Source of the DNA: Allobacillus halotolerans | GTDB lineage: Bacteria; Bacillota; Bacilli; Bacillales; Alkalibacillaceae | Direction: 5' to 3' (one strand) | Length of the DNA stretch: 64,000 nt | Assembly: GCF_028743495.1 (NCBI RefSeq) | Contig: NZ_CP117968.1 | Part shown: positions 54,861 through 62,946 of the stretch, piece after piece | Numbering within the stretch: the first letter of the stretch is position 1 | Layout of the letters: each line of letters opens with the position of its first letter | Program-made: the position numbers and the translations under genes | Notes under the pieces: model-generated | The model's database searches: none | Seen by the model: only the letters and a program-made list of their open reading frames with translations | What the model was told of the DNA's origin: nothing

Positions 54861-56558
54861 ATGGCATATCAAGCGCTCTATCGCGTATGGCGACCAACAG
54901 ATTTTCGTGATGTCGTCGGACAAGAGCATATTACCCGCACCCTGCAAAATGCATTATTGCAGAACAAAGTTGCGCACGCCTATTTGTTTACGGGACCTCG
55001 TGGAACCGGTAAAACAAGTGCTGCAAAAATCTTCTCGAAGGCGATCAACTGTGAACGTTCACCGGTTGAGGAACCTTGTGGAGAATGTTCAGCTTGTCAG
55101 GGAATCCAGGACGGGACGGTCTCCGATATTATTGAGATTGATGCTGCATCGAATAATGGTGTGGATGATATCCGGGAAATCCGTGACAAAGTGAAGTATG
55201 CACCGACGTCCGTTAAATACAAAGTGTATATTATTGATGAGGTACATATGCTTTCACAAGGTGCGTTCAATGCGTTGTTAAAAACATTGGAAGAACCTCC
55301 AGAGCATGTGATATTCATTTTGGCGACGACGGAACCGCATAAAATTCCGCTTACGATTATTTCACGTTGTCAGCGATTTGATTTCAAGCGGATTTCACAA
55401 CAAGCCATTACGGACCGATTGAAGTATATTTTAGATGAAGAAGACGTTCAGTATGAAGAAAATGCGATGATTCACATCAGTTTAACTGCTGAGGGTGGTA
55501 TGCGTGACGCACTGAGTTTACTCGACCAAGCGATCGCTTACAGTGATGACTCGATGATTTCAATGGATGATGTACTTGCTGTGACAGGGTCGATTGCCCA
55601 AGAACATCTTTTTACGTTAACAAATGCCTTGTTGGAGCATAATGCTAAAGAGACCTTGCAACTCTTGGACCGTCAATTGCAATCCGGTAAGGACCCAGGC
55701 CGTTTCGTTTTTGACTTTATCCATTATCTTCGAGATGTGCTGATGTTTAAAAGCTCTCGGGGACAAGCTGAAGTACTCGTCCGAGCCATTCCAAACGAGG
55801 AATTCAAAGAGCAGACGGAAAAAGTATCTCGACATTGGCTTGAAACAGCGATTGGAATTTTGAATAAAACGCAGCAAGATATGCGCTGGACAAACAGCCC
55901 ACAAGTTTTGCTTGAAGTTGCCCTATTGGACCTACAAGAAATTGACCTTCATACGACAGAAGATCAACCAGCGACGCCTGCAGAAGATACAGCTGTTCTC
56001 CAAAGACAGGTTGCACAGCTTGAGAAAGCATTGAATCAATTGAAAGAGCAAGGGGTTCAGGTGAAACAAGAGTCTTCTCCTGTGAAGGAAACGAAGCGGA
56101 GGACTAATCGGGGATCTGGTTATAAAATACCATATGAAAAAATCCGACGAACATTATCCGAAGCGACGAAGGAAGATATTCAAAATGTGAAACAAAATTG
56201 GGCGAACTTTATGGACCAACTGAAGCGGAACAGTCCGCCAGCTCACGCAAAATTGGTCGATAGCAAGCCACGAGCCGCTTCAGGAGAATCCTTGATTATT
56301 TCTTTCCGTTATGAAATCCATTGTTCATTAGTCATGGAAAATCAAACTATGATAGAATCACAATTGAGTGAGTATACTGGAAAGCAATTAACGATTATTC
56401 CAGTTCCTGAAAGTGAATGGACAACAATTCGAGAAGATTTTTTAAACCAACAGCAAGCGGAAGAACCAGCTAAAAAGGAAGAAAGTGAAGAAGATCCTTT
56501 GGTCGCTGAAGCCCGAAAGCTTGTCGGTAACGAACTACTTGAAATAAAAGAATCTTAA
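54861..56558 (+). CDS. dnaX: DNA polymerase III subunits gamma/tau
   Basis: Clamp-loader ATPase that also bridges polymerase cores. Walker A GPRGTGKTS near residue 45, the four-cysteine zinc module from NCERSP to CGECSACQG, Walker B region YIIDEVHML, and the SRC arginine finger IISRCQRF. The C-terminal tau-specific region ends with helical acidic sequence. Length 565 is normal. Start behind AAAGGAG. It heads dnaX-ebfC-recR. Confidence 0.96.
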   Translation: MAYQALYRVWRPTDFRDVVGQEHITRTLQNALLQNKVAHAYLFTGPRGTGKTSAAKIFSKAINCERSPVEEPCGECSACQGIQDGTVSDIIEIDAASNNGVDDIREIRDKVKYAPTSVKYKVYIIDEVHMLSQGAFNALLKTLEEPPEHVIFILATTEPHKIPLTIISRCQRFDFKRISQQAITDRLKYILDEEDVQYEENAMIHISLTAEGGMRDALSLLDQAIAYSDDSMISMDDVLAVTGSIAQEHLFTLTNALLEHNAKETLQLLDRQLQSGKDPGRFVFDFIHYLRDVLMFKSSRGQAEVLVRAIPNEEFKEQTEKVSRHWLETAIGILNKTQQDMRWTNSPQVLLEVALLDLQEIDLHTTEDQPATPAEDTAVLQRQVAQLEKALNQLKEQGVQVKQESSPVKETKRRTNRGSGYKIPYEKIRRTLSEATKEDIQNVKQNWANFMDQLKRNSPPAHAKLVDSKPRAASGESLIISFRYEIHCSLVMENQTMIESQLSEYTGKQLTIIPVPESEWTTIREDFLNQQQAEEPAKKEESEEDPLVAEARKLVGNELLEIKES

Positions 56559-56570
56559 GGAGGCATTTAT

Positions 56571-56888
56571 ATGCGTGGTGGAGGAAACATGAATAATATG
56601 ATGAAACAAATGCAAAAAATGCAAAAGAAAATGATGGCGGCTCAAGATGAGCTTCATGAAATGACATTTGAAGCAACAGCTGGCGGTGGCATGGTGAAAG
56701 TCATCGCAAACGGCAAAAAAGAAATTACAGATGTTGAAATTAGCGAAGAAGTCGTTGATCCAGATGATGTAGAAATGCTACAAGACTTAATTCTCGCAGC
56801 AACGAACGACGTCATGAAGCAAGTGGAAGACACGACGAATGATAAGATGGGTCAATTTACCAAAGGTATGAATATACCGGGCTTCTAG
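56571..56888 (+). CDS. ebfC: nucleoid-associated protein YbaB/EbfC family
   Basis: Small DNA-binding protein of 105 residues, almost always encoded between dnaX and recR. The methionine/lysine-rich N-terminus (NNMMKQMQKMQKKMMAAQDEL) forms the coiled dimer arm, followed by the family core GGGMVKVIANGKKEITDVEI. The start follows AAGGAGG, 12 bp after dnaX, and recR follows by 12 bp, so all three are one operon. Confidence 0.95.
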   Translation: MRGGGNMNNMMKQMQKMQKKMMAAQDELHEMTFEATAGGGMVKVIANGKKEITDVEISEEVVDPDDVEMLQDLILAATNDVMKQVEDTTNDKMGQFTKGMNIPGF

Positions 56889-56900
56889 GAGGCACGCTTC

Positions 56901-57497
56901 ATGTATTATCCAGAACCAATATCAAAGCTCGTCGACAGTTTTACAAAACTGCCAGGCATTGGTCCGAAAACAGCCGTCCGCCTGGCTTTTTTCGTGTTAT
57001 CGATGGAAGAAGATGATGTGTTGGAGTTTGGGAAAGCACTCGTCAATGCGAAACGTGAGTTAACTCATTGCAGTAACTGTGGGCATATAACCGATAAAGA
57101 TCCATGTAATATTTGTACGGATCCAAATCGAGATAACACGCTTATTTGTGTCGTTCAAGATCCAAAAGATGTGATCGCCATGGAGAAGATGAAAGACTTC
57201 CAAGGAAGATATCACGTATTGAATGGTGCGATTTCACCAATGGATGGAATTGGACCTGAAGACATTAATGTCACATCGTTGATTGAACGGTTAAAAGATG
57301 AAGAAGTAGAAGAATTGATTTTAGCGACAAACCCGACGGTAGAAGGGGAAGCAACAGCGATGTATATTTCCCGGTTAGTGAGACCGTCTGGAATCCGGAC
57401 AACCCGAATTGCCCATGGATTACCAGTCGGAGGAGATCTGGAATATGCGGACGAAGTAACACTGTCCAAAGCTTTGGAAGGTCGACGAGATTTATAA
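56901..57497 (+). CDS. recR: recombination protein RecR
   Basis: Acts with RecF and RecO at gaps in DNA. The helix-hairpin-helix LPGIGPKTAVRLAFF is near residue 17, the four-cysteine zinc finger CSNCGHITDKDPCNIC near 57, and the TOPRIM domain has CVVQDPKDVIAME and TNPTVEGEATAMYI. Length 198 is normal; start behind AGGAGG. It is the last gene of the dnaX operon and is followed by a terminator and the 52-bp repeat array. Confidence 0.97.
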   Translation: MYYPEPISKLVDSFTKLPGIGPKTAVRLAFFVLSMEEDDVLEFGKALVNAKRELTHCSNCGHITDKDPCNICTDPNRDNTLICVVQDPKDVIAMEKMKDFQGRYHVLNGAISPMDGIGPEDINVTSLIERLKDEEVEELILATNPTVEGEATAMYISRLVRPSGIRTTRIAHGLPVGGDLEYADEVTLSKALEGRRDL

Positions 57498-57521
57498 TAA
57501 TACTCAATAGATATGTAAGTA

Positions 57522-57562
57522 ATCCGCATTGCTCCTTTTAGTTGGAGCGTGCGGATCTTTTG
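57522..57562 (+). terminator. terminator of dnaX-ebfC-recR
   Basis: ATCCGCA-GCTCC pairs with GGAGC-TGCGGAT, then CTTTTG. Confidence 0.85.
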
Positions 57563-57610
57563 TTAGGTCTTCGCTAAGCAAGAAAGCAAGTTGAAAAGTC
57601 GGGTAGAAGG

Positions 57611-58129
57611 GTTCTATACCCCCGAGCGGACAAGAAAAGGCGCCGGAAAGTCTTATAGGAGTGTTCTATACCCCCGAGCGGACAAGAAAAGGCGCCGGAA
57701 AGTCTTATAGGAGTGTTCTATACCCTCGAGCGAGCAGGAAATGACGCCGGAAAGTCCTATAGGAGTGTTCTATACCCCTGAACGGACAAGAAACGACGCC
57801 GGAAAGTCTTATAGGAGTGCTCTATACCCCTGAACGGGCAGGAAATAGCGCCGGAAAGTCTTATAGGAGTTCTCTATACCCCCGAGCGAGCAGGAAAAGA
57901 ATCCGGAAAGTCTTATAGAAGTTCTCTATACCCCCGAGCGAGCAGGAAAAGAATCCGGAAAGTCTTATAGAAGTGCTCTATACCCCCGAACGGACAGGAA
58001 ATGACGCCGTAAAGTCCTATAGGAGTTCTCTATACCCCCGAGCGAGCAGGAAATAATGCCAGAAAGTCTTATAGGAGTGCTCTATACCCCTGAACGGGTA
58101 GGAAAAACGCCGGAAAGTCTTATAGAAAA
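57611..58129 (+). repeat. 52-bp tandem array (10 units)
   Basis: Units start at 57611, 57663, 57715, 57767, 57819, 57871, 57923, 57975, 58027 and 58079, always 52 bp apart. Each has TCTATACCCCCGAGCG, then CAGGAAA, then GCCGGAAAGTCTTATAGGAG, with scattered substitutions. There are no unique spacers, so it is not CRISPR. It occupies the place where yaaL is found in B. subtilis. From its end to 58327 I see nothing else. Confidence 0.92.
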
Positions 58130-58327
58130 CTCAATAGTCTATGCTGCTGCCATAATAAGATCAGGCCCTCATTATATTCAACCACGATCAGTTGCATCAT
58201 ATTACGTCTGTAATGATTTGGATTCGTCATATAATCATAGTTTTTTCGGCAACTGATTAATGTAATCGACATAACCAATTACAATGATATTAAATAGAAT
58301 ATAACTCAAATATCTCTTCTTCATTTT

Positions 58328-58879
58328 TTATCCCTTATTTTTATTGCCGTAGTGGTACCATTGTACGTCCTTAACTGCGTGGACAGGCATGTACTCTCTA
58401 TCTAAAATCAGTAGATTATAGCTGGCATCTTCCCGTGTAAGATGATCCATCAAGCTTGCTGGTAACTTCATGTTCCATGTGGTGCGAATGCTCACTTGAT
58501 AAGAGAGGTTTTCGTTGGTTGGTATAGGACCTTTTATGGGCTCTGATAGGTAAATCCCCGTATATTCGTGAAAAGCTTTTGGATATTCAATGACAAAGTA
58601 ATAATCTTCATACTGGTGAAGTAAATCATAGAGATGTTGAGACAACGTGAAATCAAATTGAAAGGCCAATTCATTCTCTTGTACATCCATTGCTAACTGA
58701 TTAATGGTGAAATTTGGAGGAATGAATTGTTTTTCTAATGAAATGTTTTCTTCATTAGTCGTCTCTTCATTTTGCTTTTTAACTACTTTTTGTGGTTGGT
58801 TAGACACTTCTTGATCTACACTTTGATTACATGCAACTAAAAAAATTAAACCAATTATTAAGAAGACATCTTTCCTCAT
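58328..58879 (-). CDS. putative lipoprotein, unknown function
   Basis: 183 residues. The signal peptide ends in the lipobox FLVAC, followed by a Q/N/E-rich linker of about 35 residues and a soluble domain that I do not recognise. Start behind AAGGAGG. It is on the minus strand between two plus-strand spore and replication genes, next to the repeat array, and so looks like a lineage-specific insertion. The 226 bp between it and bofA hold no clear feature. Confidence 0.7.
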   Translation of the reverse strand: MRKDVFLIIGLIFLVACNQSVDQEVSNQPQKVVKKQNEETTNEENISLEKQFIPPNFTINQLAMDVQENELAFQFDFTLSQHLYDLLHQYEDYYFVIEYPKAFHEYTGIYLSEPIKGPIPTNENLSYQVSIRTTWNMKLPASLMDHLTREDASYNLLILDREYMPVHAVKDVQWYHYGNKNKG

Positions 58880-59105
58880 ATGTTCCTCCTTATCGCAGTT
58901 GCATGATTGATAGCAACTACCATTAGAATGTAACCATTGGTTTCCGCACAGTTGCTAAAATTTTCTATATTTACTATACCACAATCAATATATTTAAAAA
59001 ATTACCAAATTAAATAAACCCATAAAAATGCGAAAATAACTTGTTCTACTTAAATTAGACACAACATAAAATGGCAATAGAGTAAGTGTAGAAAGGGGAT
59101 GTCAG

Positions 59106-59372
59106 ATGGATCCTATCGTCGTCATTTTAACGATCATTGCATTGATTGTTCTTGTTCTATTTTTTGGTCCGCCGTTAAAGTTGATGCGTTTTGCTTCCAA
59201 AGGAGTCGTTCGACTAATTATTGGCGCACTGTTTATTTTCTTTGCCAATGTATTTGGTTCGATGTTCGGGCTTCATATACCTATTAACGTTTTCACATCA
59301 TTGTTCGTTGGATTTCTCGGTTTATTTGGTTTAGGGAGTTTAGCAGCCATTCACTTTTTGATCCTTCCTTAA
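59106..59372 (+). CDS. bofA: pro-sigma-K processing inhibitor BofA
   Basis: Integral membrane protein of the forespore outer membrane that holds the SpoIVFB protease inactive until a forespore signal arrives. 88 residues with two to three hydrophobic segments. The C-terminal half has the family block GLHIPINVFTSLFVGFLGLFG followed by GSLAAIHFLILP. Start behind AAAGGGG. It is near recR as in B. subtilis, though yaaL is missing between them. Confidence 0.93.
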   Translation: MDPIVVILTIIALIVLVLFFGPPLKLMRFASKGVVRLIIGALFIFFANVFGSMFGLHIPINVFTSLFVGFLGLFGLGSLAAIHFLILP

Positions 59373-59401
59373 ATTTTCTATTAAAAATTTCATAGATTTA
59401 T

Positions 59402-59430
59402 GTATAAATGCTTCTCGTCCTGGACAAGCT
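59402..59430 (+). promoter_or_regulatory. putative sigma-F promoter of csfB
   Basis: GTATA (59402-59406), a 15-bp spacer and GGACAAGCT (59422-59430) match the sigma-F/sigma-G pattern GYATA-N15-GGNNANANT at all but one position. csfB is sigma-F controlled in B. subtilis. Confidence 0.7.
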
Positions 59431-59458
59431 AGTAGATAAAGAGGAGGGGAAGTTATTT

Positions 59459-59638
59459 ATGAGAGAATCTATGAAAGTTTGCAAGATTTGTGATCAACCG
59501 AAGCAAGAGGGGTTGCAGCTGTTCTTTGCGTTTATCTGTACGGATTGTGAAAAGGAAATTATTCATACTTCACCTGAAGAAGAACGTTACGATTACTATG
59601 TCGACCGGTTAAAAGCATGCTCCTACCAAAAACAGTAG
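59459..59638 (+). CDS. csfB: anti-sigma-G factor Gin/CsfB
   Basis: Small zinc protein of 59 residues that inhibits sigma-G in the early forespore. Two CxxC pairs, CKICDQ and CTDCEK, form the zinc site, and the C-terminal YYVDRLKACS part matches the family. I start at the ATG 11 bp after GAGGAGG; the open frame begins 17 codons earlier, upstream of that site. A sigma-F-like promoter lies about 30 bp upstream and the stop codon is inside its terminator. Confidence 0.88.
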   Translation: MRESMKVCKICDQPKQEGLQLFFAFICTDCEKEIIHTSPEEERYDYYVDRLKACSYQKQ

Positions 59639-59650
59639 GAGTCTTTTTTT
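59620..59650 (+). terminator. terminator of csfB
   Basis: CTCCTAC/GTAGGAG hairpin followed by a run of T; it overlaps the csfB stop codon. Confidence 0.88.
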
Positions 59651-59668
59651 TGTGCTTTAGTGATAGAT

Positions 59669-59899
59669 TTATGCGCCCTTTTATGAAAGATATGAGACTA
59701 CTGTTGGCAAATATGAGCCCGTTCGAGAGGATTATGTGACCACTAAAAGGATATATGGACCCTAGCTTAAGAATTATGTTACCAAACTAAAAATATATGG
59801 TCCTAAGATGGGAGTAGGTGGCACCGGCGTTCCAGGATATAGACCCGGATGATCAATAAATGGTCCCAAGATTGAAGTATATGCTCCCGTAGTTCGTCT
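59669..59899 (+). repeat. 21-bp tandem array (ATATG family)
   Basis: Eleven units start at 59669, 59690, 59711, 59732, 59753, 59774, 59795, 59816, 59837, 59858 and 59879, every interval exactly 21 bp. Each opens with a block close to ATATGGNCCC followed by 11 unrelated bases. It is the same family as the array at 132-278, in the opposite orientation. It fills the gap between csfB and yaaO. Confidence 0.88.
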
Positions 59900-59970
59900 A
59901 AGCGGTTGCTTTTCAATTTTAGATGCCTCTGCTATGCTCGATACAAACAACTGTAAAAGAGGAAGCTAAA

Positions 59971-61407
59971 ATGGACCAACGACAAACCCCTTTATTTAAC
60001 CGATTAATCGAACATGTGGACACGAATCCTGTTTCTTTTCATGTTCCAGGCCATAAAAATGGACGTGTTTTTCCTTCCCAAAAAACAAATCCATTCCAAG
60101 AAATGATGCCGTTTGATTTAACGGAGCTATCGGGATTGGACGATTTGCACCAACCTGAAGGTGTGATTCAGGAAGCAGAAGAGTTGGCAGCGGATTATTT
60201 TCAAGTAGAACGGACGTTTTTTCTCGTGAATGGCACAACTTCTGGGAATCTAGCGATGATTTTAGCGGCTTGTTCGCCAGGGGATGAAATTCTCGTCCAG
60301 CGAAACAGTCATAAATCGATCATGCATGCGCTAGAATTAGCAGGGGCTCGACCGATTTTCGTTTCACCTGATGACGATGAACAAGTGAGTCGTGTATCGG
60401 TTATTTCACGTGAAACAATAAGAGAAGCTATTAACCGCTTTCCTTCCATTAAAGCGGTTGTTTTAACGTACCCGGATTATTTCGGTTCAACATATGATCT
60501 GGAAAGGATTGTTGAGCTTTGTCATGAAAAAAACCTCCCCGTTTTAGTCGATGAAGCGCATGGCGCACATTTTCGGTTAGGTCTCCCGTTTCCGAAATCG
60601 GCGATTGATTGTGGGGCTGATGTGGTTGTTCATTCTGCTCATAAAACGTTGCCGGCTTTAACGATGGGGTCCTACTTGCATGTTTGTAGCAGCAAACGGA
60701 TTTCACCCAAACGGATTGCGTATTATTTACAGATGGTACAAACGAGCAGTCCGTCGTATGCTGTGATGGCATCGCTTGATTTGGCGAGGTCTTTTTTGGC
60801 GACACGAACGGAGAAGGATTTGAAAGAAACGTTTTCTCAGATCCGCGCAATTCGTGAAGAGCTTAGTTCGTTGCAAAACGTATCAATCCAACCGATTCGA
60901 CCGGGGATTGATGATCCGCTGAAAACGACGTTGTATTCAAATGACTTCGATATGCGAGATTTGGATGGCCAACTACAAGCAAAAGGCATATATGCTGAGA
61001 TGGTACAAAATAATCAATTATTGTTGATTCATGGCTTCTATGATGAACAATTTGATTATTCTCGTTTAAAACAGGCAGTAAAGTCGGTGAATACGCTCGA
61101 ATTAAACAATTTTCATGGTAAAATAAAAAGTAGACATGTAAAAAAAGAGATTCAACGATTGGAATTGAGTTATCAAGAGCTCCATCATTTGGATGCGGAA
61201 TGGGTTCCGTGGTCAAAAGCAGTCGGACGATTAGCTGCAGAAACGATTACACCTTATCCACCAGGAATACCATTGATCCTCCAAGGTGAACGGATTCATG
61301 ACAAGGAACTTGAGGTGCTTCATTCCAAAGAAAAGCTATTCCAATCGATTCAATACGATGGACACGATCTAAAACGAGGAATGACGGTTTATCGAGAACA
61401 ACAATAG
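59971..61407 (+). CDS. yaaO: Orn/Lys/Arg decarboxylase family PLP enzyme YaaO
   Basis: PLP-dependent decarboxylase of the fold-type I group, probably acting on arginine or lysine. Early block FHVPGHKNGR, then LVNGTTSGNLAMI, the PLP aspartate in VDEAHGAHF, and the Schiff-base lysine in HSAHKTLPALTMGSYL. 478 residues, the short form without the N-terminal wing of enterobacterial enzymes. The ATG after AGAGGAAG is chosen; 16 earlier codons in frame are rejected. tmk follows directly. Confidence 0.93.
   Translation: MDQRQTPLFNRLIEHVDTNPVSFHVPGHKNGRVFPSQKTNPFQEMMPFDLTELSGLDDLHQPEGVIQEAEELAADYFQVERTFFLVNGTTSGNLAMILAACSPGDEILVQRNSHKSIMHALELAGARPIFVSPDDDEQVSRVSVISRETIREAINRFPSIKAVVLTYPDYFGSTYDLERIVELCHEKNLPVLVDEAHGAHFRLGLPFPKSAIDCGADVVVHSAHKTLPALTMGSYLHVCSSKRISPKRIAYYLQMVQTSSPSYAVMASLDLARSFLATRTEKDLKETFSQIRAIREELSSLQNVSIQPIRPGIDDPLKTTLYSNDFDMRDLDGQLQAKGIYAEMVQNNQLLLIHGFYDEQFDYSRLKQAVKSVNTLELNNFHGKIKSRHVKKEIQRLELSYQELHHLDAEWVPWSKAVGRLAAETITPYPPGIPLILQGERIHDKELEVLHSKEKLFQSIQYDGHDLKRGMTVYREQQ
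60402..60417. promoter_or_regulatory. parS: parS-like site inside yaaO
   Basis: TATTTCACGTGAAACA differs from perfect parS only at the second base. It is the only such site found on the right side of the origin in this window. Confidence 0.75.
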
Positions 61408-61421
61408 AGGAGTTTATGTGC

Positions 61422-62054
61422 GTGAGTGGATTATTTATTACATTTGAAGGCGTTGAAGGAGCAGGAAAAACGACTGCTCTTTCCTATATACATAACCAAT
61501 TGACTGAAGCGGGCTATCAAGTGATTCGTACACGTGAGCCTGGAGGAATCGAAATTGCCGAGAAGATTCGGGATGTCATTTTAAATCCAGAACATACAGC
61601 AATGGAAGCTCGGACCGAAGCATTACTGTATGCTGCAGCTCGAAGACAACATTTGGTCGAGCGCGTTCTGCCAGCCCTGGAAGAAGGGAAAATCGTCCTT
61701 TGCGATCGGTTTATCGATAGTAGTCTTGCTTATCAAGGCTATGCGAGAGGGCTTGGTATTGATGAAGTATATGAAATGAACCGGTTTGCCATTGGAGATG
61801 CGATGCCTGATTTAACCATTTTATTTCGAATTGATCCTGTCGAAGGATTAAAACGGATTGCTGCAAATAAAGATCGCGAGCAGAACCGATTGGACTTGGA
61901 AAAAATTGATTTTCATCAAAAAGTTTTTGATGCTTATGAGCAATTGATCGATCGTTTTCCGAATCGTATTCAACCAATTGATGCCAGTCAACCGGTTGAA
62001 GCTGTTCAAAATGAATGCTTAAACCTGATAAAAAACCAATTAAATATACATTAA
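61422..62054 (+). CDS. tmk: thymidylate kinase
   Basis: Phosphorylates dTMP to dTDP. P-loop FEGVEGAGKTT near residue 8, DRFIDSSLAYQGYARG for the substrate site, and a LID region with NKDREQNRLD. I choose GTG (MSGLFITFEG) 9 bp after GAGGAG, giving 210 residues, because it matches the family N-terminus; an ATG two codons earlier is only 3 bp from the ribosome-binding site. It heads tmk-darA-yaaR-holB-ricT. Confidence 0.95.
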   Translation: MSGLFITFEGVEGAGKTTALSYIHNQLTEAGYQVIRTREPGGIEIAEKIRDVILNPEHTAMEARTEALLYAAARRQHLVERVLPALEEGKIVLCDRFIDSSLAYQGYARGLGIDEVYEMNRFAIGDAMPDLTILFRIDPVEGLKRIAANKDREQNRLDLEKIDFHQKVFDAYEQLIDRFPNRIQPIDASQPVEAVQNECLNLIKNQLNIH

Positions 62055-62125
62055 AAGTATTTACGAGTGATAAACTGGCTTAAAGCTTGTTATAATGATA
62101 GAAAAGGATCTAAAGGAGGTTAAGG

Positions 62126-62455
62126 ATGAAACTAGTCCTTGCTGTAGTCCAAGACAAAGATGTGAATCGTTTACAAGAAGCTTTATCGGAGAAAGAGTTC
62201 AAGACGACGAAGTTAGCATCAAGTGGTGGCTTTTTGAAAGAAGGAAACACGACGTTAATGATCGGTTGTGAGGACGATCAAGTCGAAGTGGCGCTTGAGA
62301 TTATCCGAGATAATTGCAGTCAGCGTGAACAAATGGTTGCGCCAATTTCGCCGATGGGTGGAAATGCAGATTCCTATATTCCACGACCTGTACAAGTGGA
62401 AGTTGGCGGGGCAACTGTCTTTGTATTACCTGTAGATGCGTTTCATAAATTTTAA
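62126..62455 (+). CDS. darA: cyclic di-AMP receptor DarA (PstA)
   Basis: PII-like trimeric protein that binds cyclic di-AMP. 109 residues: MKLVLAVVQDKDVNRLQEAL, then the flexible-loop region KTTKLASSGGFLKEGNTTLM, and the C-terminal VGGATVFVLPVDAFHKF, all matching B. subtilis YaaQ. Its downstream targets are unknown. A strong ribosome-binding site, AAAGGAGG, lies before the start. It sits between tmk and yaaR as in B. subtilis. Confidence 0.94.
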   Translation: MKLVLAVVQDKDVNRLQEALSEKEFKTTKLASSGGFLKEGNTTLMIGCEDDQVEVALEIIRDNCSQREQMVAPISPMGGNADSYIPRPVQVEVGGATVFVLPVDAFHKF

Positions 62456-62484
62456 TTGCCTCATGTAAAGGTAGGTAAATCGTT

Positions 62485-62925
62485 ATGAAGATCACTCAAG
62501 ATCTCCAACCTAAAATCGATACGGCTCAAACTAAACGTGTGAATACTTCACAACCTTCGCAAGCTTTTTTATCGATGGTTGGACAAGAACGAGATAAACT
62601 ACAAGGAGAGCAGCTGACAAAGTTTCTCAACCAAATTCAAGCACAAGGTGAGAAAATCGCGAAATTCCGTTCGTTTAAAGACTTAGCTAAATATAAACGA
62701 ATGATTCATGAATTTATCGACGAAGCTGTCAAGCATGGGTTAACGTTGAAGCAGTCGAGAAGCTGGGACCTGGCGGGTGGAAATCGACAGCTTACATTAG
62801 TCGAACAAATCGATGAGAAGCTGATGAACTTAACCGACCAGCTTTTAGATCAAGAAAAAGACTCTCTCGATTTGTTGAAGGTAATCGGTGAGATTAAAGG
62901 ATTGCTAGTAAACATATACGCTTAA
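62485..62925 (+). CDS. yaaR: DUF327 protein YaaR
   Basis: 146 residues, mostly helical and charged. The mid-region KFRSFKDLAKYKRMIHEFID and the C-terminal VIGEIKGLLVNIYA are the marks of DUF327. Function unknown; its fixed position between darA and holB is the only hint. Start behind AGGTAGG, 30 bp after darA. Confidence 0.9.
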   Translation: MKITQDLQPKIDTAQTKRVNTSQPSQAFLSMVGQERDKLQGEQLTKFLNQIQAQGEKIAKFRSFKDLAKYKRMIHEFIDEAVKHGLTLKQSRSWDLAGGNRQLTLVEQIDEKLMNLTDQLLDQEKDSLDLLKVIGEIKGLLVNIYA

Positions 62926-62946
62926 AATTGATTTCAGATAGATAGG

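Noticed and set aside
54861..56558. Programmed frameshift in dnaX producing gamma
   Set aside because: I did not see a convincing A-rich slippery heptamer with a following stem at the end of the ATPase region.
57611..58129. CRISPR array
   Set aside because: The 52-bp units are contiguous and similar along their whole length; there are no unique spacers and no cas genes nearby.
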